This document shows positions 6,930 through 12,726 of a DNA stretch of 12,726 nt, one piece after another. The notes under the pieces were generated by a model. That model saw nothing but the letters and a program-made list of their open reading frames with translations, was not told the origin of the DNA and ran no database searches. How positions within the stretch are numbered: the first letter of the stretch is position 1; the number at the start of each line of letters is the position of its first letter. Position numbers and translations under genes: made by a program. Origin of the DNA: CAYVBE01 sp964448935 (GTDB lineage: Bacteria > Planctomycetota > Brocadiia > SM23-32). The stretch covers positions 1 through 12,726 of the forward strand of contig CAYVBE010000120.1 in assembly GCA_964448935.1 (NCBI GenBank), read 5' to 3'.

Positions 6930-8122
6930 GGCTCTTGGCCCTCCCGCAACGCGCGAATCACCTCGGGCAGCACCTCGCGGTAGTCGCCCACCACGCCGTA
7001 GTCCGCGATCTCGAAAATGGGCGCGTCCCGGTCCACGTTCACTGCGATGATGCAGTCGGCGGAGCCCATACCCGCCCGGTGCTGCACGGCGCCCGAAATG
7101 CCGACTGCCAGGTAGAGGTCCGGCTGCACGGTTTTGCCGGTCTGGCCCACCTGCCGGGCGTAGGGTATCCAGCCCGCGTCCACGGCCGCCCGGCTGGCGG
7201 CCACCTCGCCGCCGAGCAGGCCGGCCAGCTCTCCGAGCATTTTGAATCCCTCCGGGCCGCCCAGGCCACGCCCGCCGGCCACCAGCACGTCCGCCTCGGC
7301 CAGGTCCACCGTGTTCCCGGCCGCTGTCGTAACTCCGATTACCTCCGCATCCGGGCCTTCCAGCGCATCGTCGGGCGGCTGCCACTGTCTGATGCGCGGC
7401 TTGCCGCCGCGACCGGGCTCCGGCGGCGTCATCACGCGGGGGCGGACGGTGGCCATCTGAGGGCGGTGCTGCCGGGTGACGATGGTGGCCATCACGTTGC
7501 CGCCGAAGGCCGGACGGGTCTGCAGCAGGTTGCCGGTCTCCGGGTCAATCTCCAGGCCCGTGCAGTCGGCCGTCAGCCCGGTGTGGCAGAGAACGGCAAC
7601 GCGCGGCATCAGCGACCGCCCCCGGTCGGTGGCGCCCGCCAGGACGATCTCCGGGCGGTGGCGGTTGATGAGTCCGGCCAGCGCGCGGCTGTGCCGGCCG
7701 TCGCGGTAATCCCCCAGCGAAGGATGCTCCGCCAGGTAAGCCGCGTCCACCGGATACCCGGCAAGCTGCTCCGCCAGGTCATCCAGACGTTGTCCCACCA
7801 GTGCCACGCCCAGCGGGCACGAGCGGTCCGCCGCCAGTTGGGATGCCTTGCCGATCAGCTCGAACACCACCGGGTGGAGGTGCCCGTCGTGGTGCTCACC
7901 GTAAACCCAGATGCCCCCCTCGGCGCGTTCCGGCCCGGCGGGCTGCTCGGATTCCTCCACCGTGATGGCGTTCACGGGGCAGACCTCTACGCAGGCGCCG
8001 CACAGCGTGCAGCGTTCCGTCACGCGGACCCGGTCGTCCGCCTCTTCGAGCGCCGCATAGGGGCATTCCTCGACGCAGCGCGAGCAGAGGACGCAGACCT
8101 CGTGGTCAATGTGCAGCGCCAT
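6926..8122 (-). CDS. etfA: Electron transfer flavoprotein alpha subunit with N-terminal ferredoxin domain
   Basis: The alpha subunit of an electron-transferring flavoprotein, carrying the FAD that hands electrons to or from the partner dehydrogenase. Of 398 residues, 1-55 form a 2[4Fe-4S] ferredoxin domain with CxxCxxCxxxC at Cys10/13/16/20 and again at Cys38/41/44/48 (followed by P). Residues 70-235 are the alpha N-domain. Residues 258-398 are the FAD domain with GQTGKTV (326-332), GISGAVQH (341-348) and NVDRDAPIFEIADYGVVGD (362-380). The extra ferredoxin domain occurs in CarE and LctC-type Etf proteins, which take part in flavin-based electron bifurcation. Its ATG shares one base with the etfB stop (TGATG), and GGGGAGG lies just upstream, so the two are translationally coupled. 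An in-frame upstream extension reaching 8185 overlaps etfB and looks spurious. Confidence 0.95.
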   Translation of the reverse strand: MALHIDHEVCVLCSRCVEECPYAALEEADDRVRVTERCTLCGACVEVCPVNAITVEESEQPAGPERAEGGIWVYGEHHDGHLHPVVFELIGKASQLAADRSCPLGVALVGQRLDDLAEQLAGYPVDAAYLAEHPSLGDYRDGRHSRALAGLINRHRPEIVLAGATDRGRSLMPRVAVLCHTGLTADCTGLEIDPETGNLLQTRPAFGGNVMATIVTRQHRPQMATVRPRVMTPPEPGRGGKPRIRQWQPPDDALEGPDAEVIGVTTAAGNTVDLAEADVLVAGGRGLGGPEGFKMLGELAGLLGGEVAASRAAVDAGWIPYARQVGQTGKTVQPDLYLAVGISGAVQHRAGMGSADCIIAVNVDRDAPIFEIADYGVVGDYREVLPEVIRALREGQEP

Positions 8123-8892
8123 CAGTCGCCTCCCCGCTGCCGGAGAATGCGGGTCAGCTCCGCGGCTCCGTCGAGCATCGTGCACTCGCCGCGCTGCGGC
8201 GGGCTGAAGACCTTCACCACGCGCGTGGGCGATCCGTCGAGCCCCATCTCGCCGGGGTCGCCCCCAATCTGTTGTGCGCCCAGCCCGGCTATCGTGCAGC
8301 GGCGCGCCTTCATCCGGGACGGCAGCGATGGCAGGCGCGGCACGTTCAGGTCTTTCAGCACGGTCAGCACCGCGGGCATCGCGCAGCGCACCGTCTCCGT
8401 GCCGTACTCCGTCAGGCGCTCCGCCACGAATTCCGCCTTACCTACTTCCGGCAGCCCGCAGACGTAGGTGACCTGCGGCCACCCCAGGTGGGCGGCGATC
8501 CCCGGTCCCACCTGGGCGGTGTCGCCGTCAATGGCCTGCTTCCCGCATAGCACCAGGTCCACGTCGCCCATGTGCCGGATGGCGCGGGCCAGCGTGTAGG
8601 AGGTGGCCCAGGTGTCGGAGCCGGCGAAGGCGCGATCGGTCAGCAGCACGCCGTCGGTGCAGCCCCGCGCGATCGCCTCCCGTACGGCCTCCTCGGCCTG
8701 CGGAGGTCCCATGCTCAGGGCCGTGGCGCGGCCCTCCAGGCGGTCCGCCAGGGCTGCGGCGGCTTCCACGGCGTGGGCGTCCAGAGGATTGAGTATAGCG
8801 GGCACGCCCTCCCGGATGAGGGTGCCGCGCTCCCGGTCTATGCGGACCTCGGTGGTGTCCGGGACCTGCTTTATGCACGCGACAAAGTGCAT
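8122..8892 (-). CDS. etfB: Electron transfer flavoprotein beta subunit (bifurcating-type)
   Basis: The beta subunit of the Etf heterodimer. In confurcating members it holds the second, bifurcating FAD near the NAD(H) site. Its 256 residues show the classic start MHFVACIKQVPDTTEVRID, LNPLDAHAVEAA, SMGPPQAEEAVREA, DRAFAGSDTWATS (86-98), the flavin-binding GKQAIDGDTAQVGP (117-130) and GSPTRVVKVFSP near the C-terminus. The last two are, from my knowledge of the family, typical of the bifurcating clade with CarD and LctB. ATG 8892 gives the canonical N-terminus; the frame is open 20 codons further up but those residues are unlike Etf. It is the first gene of a minus-strand operon with etfA and the dehydrogenase. 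The ribosome-binding site is weak (GAGAG about 10 bases upstream). Confidence 0.95.
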   Translation of the reverse strand: MHFVACIKQVPDTTEVRIDRERGTLIREGVPAILNPLDAHAVEAAAALADRLEGRATALSMGPPQAEEAVREAIARGCTDGVLLTDRAFAGSDTWATSYTLARAIRHMGDVDLVLCGKQAIDGDTAQVGPGIAAHLGWPQVTYVCGLPEVGKAEFVAERLTEYGTETVRCAMPAVLTVLKDLNVPRLPSLPSRMKARRCTIAGLGAQQIGGDPGEMGLDGSPTRVVKVFSPPQRGECTMLDGAAELTRILRQRGGD

Positions 8893-8921
8893 CCTGACTG
8901 TCTCTCGGGTCGGGGAAAGGG

Positions 8922-8952
8922 TTGCCTGACGGGACGAATCGCCGACAGGCAA
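8922..8952. repeat. 7-bp inverted repeat, candidate operator of the etf operon
   Basis: TTGCCTG (8922-8928) and CAGGCAA (8946-8952) are a perfect inverted repeat with a 17-base centre. They lie just downstream of the predicted etfB -10 box, around the expected transcription start, where a repressor would block initiation. It could also form a leader hairpin. No regulator gene is in the window, and the sequence does not match the GntR-type LldR pattern I know. Confidence 0.35.
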
Positions 8953-8980
8953 GCCTACTATCCCGCGCCGGGGCCGTCAA
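8952..8980 (-). promoter_or_regulatory. putative promoter of etfB-etfA-dehydrogenase
   Basis: On the minus strand TTGACG (plus 8975-8980, 5 of 6 to the -35 consensus) is followed after 17 bases by TAGGCT (plus 8952-8957), a poor -10 box. The weak -10 next to an inverted repeat suggests a regulated rather than constitutive promoter. Confidence 0.4.
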
Positions 8981-8986
8981 CCGCAC

Positions 8987-9014
8987 TTGCCTCCGCCTGC
9001 CCATCTGGTAACAT
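8987..9014 (+). promoter_or_regulatory. putative promoter of the GNAT-isomerase-GH28 genes
   Basis: TTGCCT (8987-8992) and TAACAT (9009-9014) are 16 bases apart. The -35 box lies only 6 bases from that of the divergent etf promoter, so the two polymerase sites would compete or share control. Confidence 0.4.
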
Positions 9015-9065
9015 TGAGCGCTTCGGGGAGGGTGTTCACATTCAGCATTTCAGGAGACGTTCCCG

Positions 9066-10217
9066 ATGACCGTCGAAGGGCCGAGGGCGGCGCGTGCCGA
9101 CGAGCTGGAGGCCGTAGTGGACCTGGCGAACCGGGTCTTTCGGCCACGGGACCAAGCTATGGGGGAGGAGTTCCCGCTGCTTTTCTGCCCAGAGAATCTC
9201 GATAACCTCCGCGTATTCGTTGACGACGGTCGGCCCGTCTCGCACGTGGGAATGATCGAGCGGGACCTCGTCCTTGGGGGAACGCGGCATCGCTGCGGGG
9301 AGATAGGCGCGGTCTGCACGGATTCGGACTACCGCGGCCAGGGGCTGGCCACGCGCCTGGTGCACGACGTGCATGAGAAGGCCGTGCGCGACGGTGTGGA
9401 CATCTTCCTGATCTCCGGGGCGCGGGGATTGTATCGGCGGCAGGGCTACGTGGGCGTGGGCGACTACGGCACCTACACGGTGACGGGGAAGAAGCTCCCC
9501 GAGCGCGGCCCGTTCACGGTGCGTTCCTGGCGGCCGGAGGACGTTCCCGCGCTGGTGCGGCTCAACGCCCGCGAGCGGGTGCGTTTCGTGCGCCCGCCGG
9601 GGGACTTCCGGGCCTTCCTCGATACGGGGTGCGTGGTCAATGCGCCCGGGGATGTCAAAGTCGTGTGCCGGAAGGACGGCACTCCGCTTGCCTACATGGC
9701 GCACTGGAATCTCGGCGAGCGGGACCTGGGCGAGGGCGTTCTGGCGGTGAAAGAGATCGCGGGCTCCCGAGCGGCCATTGCGGGCGCGCTTCCCGCGTTG
9801 TTCGAGGAGCACGATCTGAACAAAGCGCTGCTGGATTACCTGGGTTGCGACCTGGAGCTGCGCGCTCTGGCGGCCAGGCACGGGTGGCCCTCCGAAGCGC
9901 GGGCGTTCCACGGCACCGTCGGTATCATAGCCCCCCGAGCATTCTGGCGGGCGTGCACGCCGCTGTTCGAGGAACTTCTGGGGGCGGAGATTGTGGCCCG
10001 GATGCACTGCTTCTGCTCGGACGAAGCCGTGAACCTGGGCCTGGACGACGAACAGTTGACGCTGCCGGACATGCAGTCCTTCACGCGGCTGGTTTTCCTG
10101 CGGCCCGAAGACCGGGATGAACTGGAACTCGACCTGCCGGATGGCTCCGAGCTGCGTGGCTTGCTGGACACCATCTTCCCGCTCCCGCTCGTCAGCTACG
10201 GCCTGAACTTCATCTGA
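9066..10217 (+). CDS. GNAT-family N-acetyltransferase (Eis-like, two-domain)
   Basis: A predicted acetyl-CoA-dependent acetyltransferase of 383 residues; the substrate is unknown. The first GNAT domain (about 1-140) has the acetyl-CoA loop YRGQGLATRL at 89-98 and the motif-B-like GLYRRQGYVGVG at 121-132. A second stretch beginning PFTVRSWRPEDVPALVRL (about 149 on) resembles a degenerate second GNAT domain, as in Eis-type enzymes. The C-terminus carries a DEQLTLPDMQSF segment and ends FPLPLVSYGLNFI, an ending I associate with uncharacterised GNAT proteins of environmental phyla. AGGAG lies 9 bases before the ATG. The isomerase gene follows after 51 bases on the same strand. Acetylation of an amine, peptide or aminoglycoside are all possible. 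Confidence 0.82.
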   Translation: MTVEGPRAARADELEAVVDLANRVFRPRDQAMGEEFPLLFCPENLDNLRVFVDDGRPVSHVGMIERDLVLGGTRHRCGEIGAVCTDSDYRGQGLATRLVHDVHEKAVRDGVDIFLISGARGLYRRQGYVGVGDYGTYTVTGKKLPERGPFTVRSWRPEDVPALVRLNARERVRFVRPPGDFRAFLDTGCVVNAPGDVKVVCRKDGTPLAYMAHWNLGERDLGEGVLAVKEIAGSRAAIAGALPALFEEHDLNKALLDYLGCDLELRALAARHGWPSEARAFHGTVGIIAPRAFWRACTPLFEELLGAEIVARMHCFCSDEAVNLGLDDEQLTLPDMQSFTRLVFLRPEDRDELELDLPDGSELRGLLDTIFPLPLVSYGLNFI

Positions 10218-10268
10218 TCCACCGCCCGGGAAACGACAGACGATCACCGTTACCTCTGGAGAACCACC

Positions 10269-11099
10269 ATGAAACTTGCCGTTTACTCGCTCATCACCCC
10301 GGACTACCGCGTCCAGGAAGCCGCCGAGTTGATCGCCGAGATCGGCTACGACGGCGTGGAATGGACCGTTGACTACACCAACGCGATGTGGGACGGAGAG
10401 AGCAACTGGCACATTGACACCGGCAACCTGGAAGATTCGGCGCAGGCCGCCCGCAACGCCGCCGACTCCTGCGGGTTGGAGGTCACCGGTCTGGGCACGC
10501 GCTGCAACTGCTTTGATCTGGACGGCGTGCGCACCTGCATGAAAGTGGCGCAGATCGTCGCCGCGCCGGCCATCCGCGTTGCCGCGCCGGGCTACGACGG
10601 CTCTACGCCGTTCCCCGAACTCTTCGACCGCGCCCGGGACGCTTACGCGGAGATCCAGACCGTGGCTGCAGACCACGGCGTGAAGGCAGCCATCGAGACG
10701 CACAACGGCCTCATATCGCCCAGCGCCTCTGCCACGCGCCGGCTGCTGGAAGGGCTGGACCCCGAATGGGTCGGCGTGCTCCACGACCCGGGCAACATGG
10801 TCCGCGAGGGCATGGAGAACTGGAAGATGGGCATCGAGATGCTGGCGCCCTACATCGCCGAGGTACACGTCAAGGACCTGGCGTGGTTCCGGGACGACGG
10901 CGAGTGGCACTGCGACCTGACCCCGCTCGGGGAGGGCATGGTGGACTGGCCGGCGGTTGTGGGCGCGCTGCGGGAGGTCGGCTACGACGGATACCTGACG
11001 GACGAGAACTTTCTGCCCGGCTGGTGCCAGGTCTCGGAGGAACTGCCGACCCGGCAGCTTTTGGAACAGGACTACCGGTTCCTGCGCTCGCTTCTCTGA
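10269..11099 (+). CDS. Sugar phosphate isomerase/epimerase-type TIM-barrel protein
   Basis: A member of the xylose-isomerase-like/AP-endonuclease-2 TIM-barrel superfamily, 276 residues, probably a cytosolic metal-dependent sugar or sugar-acid isomerase or epimerase. The barrel strands carry the expected ligands: GYDGVEW near the start, AIETHNG with Glu143, LHDPGNM with His172 and Asp173, AEVHVKD with His200, PLGEGMVDWP around 219-228, and YLTDEN with Glu246. The exact substrate cannot be read from the sequence. GGAG lies 7 bases before the ATG. It sits 51 bases after the GNAT gene and 41 before the GH28-like gene, which suggests one operon and a role downstream of uronate or pectin-derived sugar release. 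Confidence 0.88.
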   Translation: MKLAVYSLITPDYRVQEAAELIAEIGYDGVEWTVDYTNAMWDGESNWHIDTGNLEDSAQAARNAADSCGLEVTGLGTRCNCFDLDGVRTCMKVAQIVAAPAIRVAAPGYDGSTPFPELFDRARDAYAEIQTVAADHGVKAAIETHNGLISPSASATRRLLEGLDPEWVGVLHDPGNMVREGMENWKMGIEMLAPYIAEVHVKDLAWFRDDGEWHCDLTPLGEGMVDWPAVVGALREVGYDGYLTDENFLPGWCQVSEELPTRQLLEQDYRFLRSLL

Positions 11100-11140
11100 C
11101 GCCGGCTTTCTCCTCGGTCCATCCATCGAGGGCATTCCCC

Positions 11141-12457
11141 ATGTCCGGCTCTGCCATCGTTTACCCCGTTTCGGAAGGTCTGGACCCGTCCCCGCACTGC
11201 CGGGTGTGGGCGGATGGGCGGGAGGTTTTCGTCCACCGGTGCGAGGTCGCCGATTACTCCATCTTCGCGATGACCGGCCCGTTGGAGGTCGCCATCGAGT
11301 TCGAGGCGGGGACGAAGGGCGCAACCATCCGACCACTGAGCCGGGACATCGAACCGGAGGTACAGGGCGTCAGGATCAGCTTTGGTCTGGACTCTCCGAC
11401 CTGCCTGAGTGTCGAGCGGGGCGACGGCCGCCGCCCCCTGTTCCTGTTCGCCGCCCCTGCCGAGGAGGATGCCCCCTCACCCGATGATCCGAGCGTGCGC
11501 TACTTCGAAGCCGGTCGCATGCACACTCCGGGCCTGATGGAGATGCGCGATGGCGAAACGATCTACATCGAGGGCGGCGCCGTTGTGCGGGGGGCCGTGC
11601 GCGCCGAGGATGTCGAAAGTGTGACGGTACGCGGGCGCGGCATTTTGGATGGCTCCGGCTGGCCGCAGCAGGGCAAGGAGCGCGGCCCCTGGCTTCTGCG
11701 GTTCGTCGGCTGCCGGGACGTGCGCGTGCAGGGCATCGCCGCCGTGGAGAGCCCGCGGTGGACCTGCCCGGTGGTTGGATGCTCGGGAGTAGCAATCCGC
11801 GGCCTGAAGATCATCACCTGGCTCTGCGGCCGCGACGGCGTTGACCTGGTGGGCAGCCGGGACGCAATCGTCGAGGACTGCTTCATCCGCGCCGGCGACG
11901 ACTGTGTGGCCGTAAAGGCCGGCACCTACCGCCACGATATCGGCGGCAGTGACGTCCGCAATATCCGGGTGGAGGGCTGCACGCTGTGGAACGATAACTG
12001 CGGCAACGGCCTCGAGATAGGCTACGAGACCCGCTGCGACTCCATCCGCGATGTGGTCTTCCGCGACTGCGACATCATCCACACCGAGTTCGAAGGCCAC
12101 CAATCTGGCGCCGCACTGAGCATCCACAACGGCGACCGCGCGGAGATCAGCGACATCCTCTACGAAGACATCCGTATCGAGGACGCGCAGGAGAAGCTGG
12201 TGGACCTGAAAGTGCTGCTGGCCAAATACTCGCGCGATGAAGAGCGGGGTCAGATCGGCGATATCCGGTTTCGGAACGTTCGGGTGGTGGGCGGGCCGTT
12301 TCCCGTGTCCATCGTGCGCGGCTACGACGAGGAGCACATGATCGGACCGGTCACCTTCGAGAACCTGCGCATCCACGGCCGGCCCGTCGCCAACGCCCGC
12401 GAGGCGCACATGGTGGTGGAACTGGCGCCGGAGGTCTGTTTCCTGACTCATTCCTGA
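11141..12457 (+). CDS. GH28-like parallel beta-helix glycosidase, cytoplasmic
   Basis: Resembles glycoside hydrolase family 28 (polygalacturonase-like), which hydrolyses galacturonan or related linkages by an inverting mechanism. Of 438 residues, about 1-105 form a beta-rich N-terminal module and 140-430 a right-handed beta-helix with repeated strands (VTVRGRGILDGSGWP, RDVRVQGI, VAIRGLKI, AIVEDCFI, VEGCTLWN). The putative acidic centre is DGVD at 232-235 and AGDD at 251-254. The usual NTDG reads GRDG, and instead of the GHG histidine motif there is GNGLEIGYE at 288-296, so the catalytic mechanism or substrate may differ. No signal peptide is seen, which places it in the cytosol, acting on imported oligomers. 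ATG 11141 has GAGGG 8 bases upstream; the frame is open far upstream but only by overlap with the isomerase gene. It is the last gene of the plus-strand group. Confidence 0.83.
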   Translation: MSGSAIVYPVSEGLDPSPHCRVWADGREVFVHRCEVADYSIFAMTGPLEVAIEFEAGTKGATIRPLSRDIEPEVQGVRISFGLDSPTCLSVERGDGRRPLFLFAAPAEEDAPSPDDPSVRYFEAGRMHTPGLMEMRDGETIYIEGGAVVRGAVRAEDVESVTVRGRGILDGSGWPQQGKERGPWLLRFVGCRDVRVQGIAAVESPRWTCPVVGCSGVAIRGLKIITWLCGRDGVDLVGSRDAIVEDCFIRAGDDCVAVKAGTYRHDIGGSDVRNIRVEGCTLWNDNCGNGLEIGYETRCDSIRDVVFRDCDIIHTEFEGHQSGAALSIHNGDRAEISDILYEDIRIEDAQEKLVDLKVLLAKYSRDEERGQIGDIRFRNVRVVGGPFPVSIVRGYDEEHMIGPVTFENLRIHGRPVANAREAHMVVELAPEVCFLTHS

Positions 12458-12505
12458 GCTCGGCTTTCACAAAACCCGGCGCCGGAGCACGGATGTCCAC
12501 AATCG

Positions 12506-12539
12506 GCCCGATCAGTTTGCCATGCACCCACTATCGGGC
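12506..12539. repeat. 7-bp inverted repeat with 20-base loop
   Basis: GCCCGAT (12506-12512) and ATCGGGC (12533-12539) are perfectly complementary. There is no T-run after either arm, so termination would have to be Rho-dependent or by a nonstandard hairpin. Confidence 0.4.
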
Positions 12540-12672
12540 GTGCTGGGCCAATAGAACTGCGTAGGAACACAAATCTTCGGAGCTGGAGACAGGTGCCGTT
12601 TCCGTTGAGGCCGATAGGCAGGCGCGCAAGTCCTGGATTAACGTCCGAAAGAGAGGGCAGAGCCCCGCGAAA

Positions 12673-12721
12673 GGCGATTCCGTTGTGGGAGATTAACCGT
12701 CCACGTAACGGTTGAATCGCC
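12673..12721. repeat. nested inverted repeats, possible structured RNA or element end
   Basis: The outer arms GGCGATTC (12673-12680) and GAATCGCC (12714-12721) are perfect 8-base complements. The inner arms AACCGT (12695-12700) and ACGGTT (12708-12713) form a hairpin with a 7-base loop. On the 3' side the two helices join with no gap, and on the 5' side a 14-base bulge remains. GATT at 12691-12694 could instead pair with AATC at 12715-12718. The structure lies at the window edge, so what follows is unknown. Confidence 0.45.
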
Positions 12722-12726
12722 CGCCT

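Larger units (their letters stand above)
12458..12726. other. gene-poor tail after the GH28-like gene
   Basis: These 269 bases hold no recognised gene. One plus frame (to a TGA near 12711) and one minus frame (from the window edge to a TGA near 12450) stay open, but neither product resembles anything I know and third positions lack the GC bias of the real genes here. A perfect 10-base palindrome, CCGGCGCCGG, lies at 12476-12485 without a T-run, so it is not a convincing terminator. Inverted repeats are listed separately. Confidence 0.5.

Noticed and set aside
5292..6983. A 563-codon plus-strand open frame opposite the dehydrogenase gene
   Set aside because: The minus-strand product has FAD-binding and metal-binding motifs throughout; the plus frame gives no recognisable protein.
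6930..7385. An N-terminal extension of the dehydrogenase frame by 152 codons
   Set aside because: It lies wholly inside etfA in another frame and reads as Gly/Arg-rich shadow sequence; GTG 6929 gives a normal N-terminus and an operon-style overlap.
6905..8467. A 520-codon plus-strand open frame opposite etfA and etfB
   Set aside because: Both Etf subunits are unmistakable on the minus strand, so this is a shadow frame.
10766..11140. An N-terminal extension of the GH28-like frame
   Set aside because: It overlaps the isomerase gene and has no family similarity; ATG 11141 has its own ribosome-binding site.
9042..11336. A 764-codon open frame on the minus strand
   Set aside because: It is antisense to the acetyltransferase and isomerase genes, which have clear family motifs. 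Its product is low-complexity and unlike any family; high GC removes stop codons from shadow frames.
12541..12700. A cobalamin-riboswitch-like run of GC-rich elements
   Set aside because: Only a loose likeness around GCAGAGCCCCGCG; the conserved core boxes are not present in order.
12458..12726. Open frames on both strands of the tail that could be gene fragments
   Set aside because: No recognisable family, no GC-rich third positions, and both strands open in the same phase; a gene entering from beyond the window on the minus strand cannot be fully excluded.

Overview
The window is a dense, GC-rich stretch of bacterial chromosome with about eleven genes and no gene-free gap over 300 bases. 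No rRNA, tRNA, CRISPR array or insertion sequence is visible. An LPS-type glycosyltransferase (GT9) points to a Gram-negative envelope. An electron-transferring flavoprotein with clostridial-type iron-sulfur clusters points to anaerobic metabolism. A cytosolic sugar isomerase next to a GH28-like protein points to plant or algal polysaccharide use. Together these suit an uncultured PVC-like or similar phylum (Planctomycetota, Lentisphaerota, Hydrogenedentota or Armatimonadota-like), but this is inference; no marker here fixes the phylum.

Layout. (1) 1-2958, plus strand, housekeeping: the 3' part of a GT9 glycosyltransferase fused to a WaaP/Kdo-kinase-like domain, then cutA overlapping its end, then recA with its own promoter, then acpS 3 bases after recA. 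(2) 3042-5210, a restriction-modification island: an Eco29kI-family GIY-YIG endonuclease on the plus strand and, converging on it with a 27-base overlap of the coding ends, an amino-type DNA methyltransferase with an excisionase-like helix-turn-helix at its N-terminus. Hand-counted lines here are lower in GC than the flanks. (3) 5337-8892, minus strand: etfB, etfA (with an N-terminal two-cluster ferredoxin domain) and an FAD-linked 2-hydroxyacid dehydrogenase, translationally coupled by stop/start overlaps. The gene order and domains match the lactate dehydrogenase/Etf complex (LctBCD) of acetogens. (4) 8893-9065, a compact divergent promoter region. (5) 9066-12457, plus strand: an Eis-like GNAT acetyltransferase, a TIM-barrel sugar isomerase/epimerase and a GH28-like parallel beta-helix protein with no signal peptide. 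(6) 12458-12726, a gene-poor tail with nested inverted repeats.

How the genes work together. The RM genes form a self-contained defence module whose methyltransferase may control its own transcription through its fused DNA-binding domain. The Etf/dehydrogenase operon would let the cell oxidise lactate or a related 2-hydroxyacid with NAD+ by spending reduced ferredoxin (electron confurcation). The isomerase and GH28-like protein probably process sugars or uronate oligomers inside the cell. The most unusual points are the pairing of an Eco29kI-type nuclease with a TSPPY methyltransferase, the helix-turn-helix fusion, and the GT9-kinase fusion whose kinase half appears to have lost its metal-binding aspartate.
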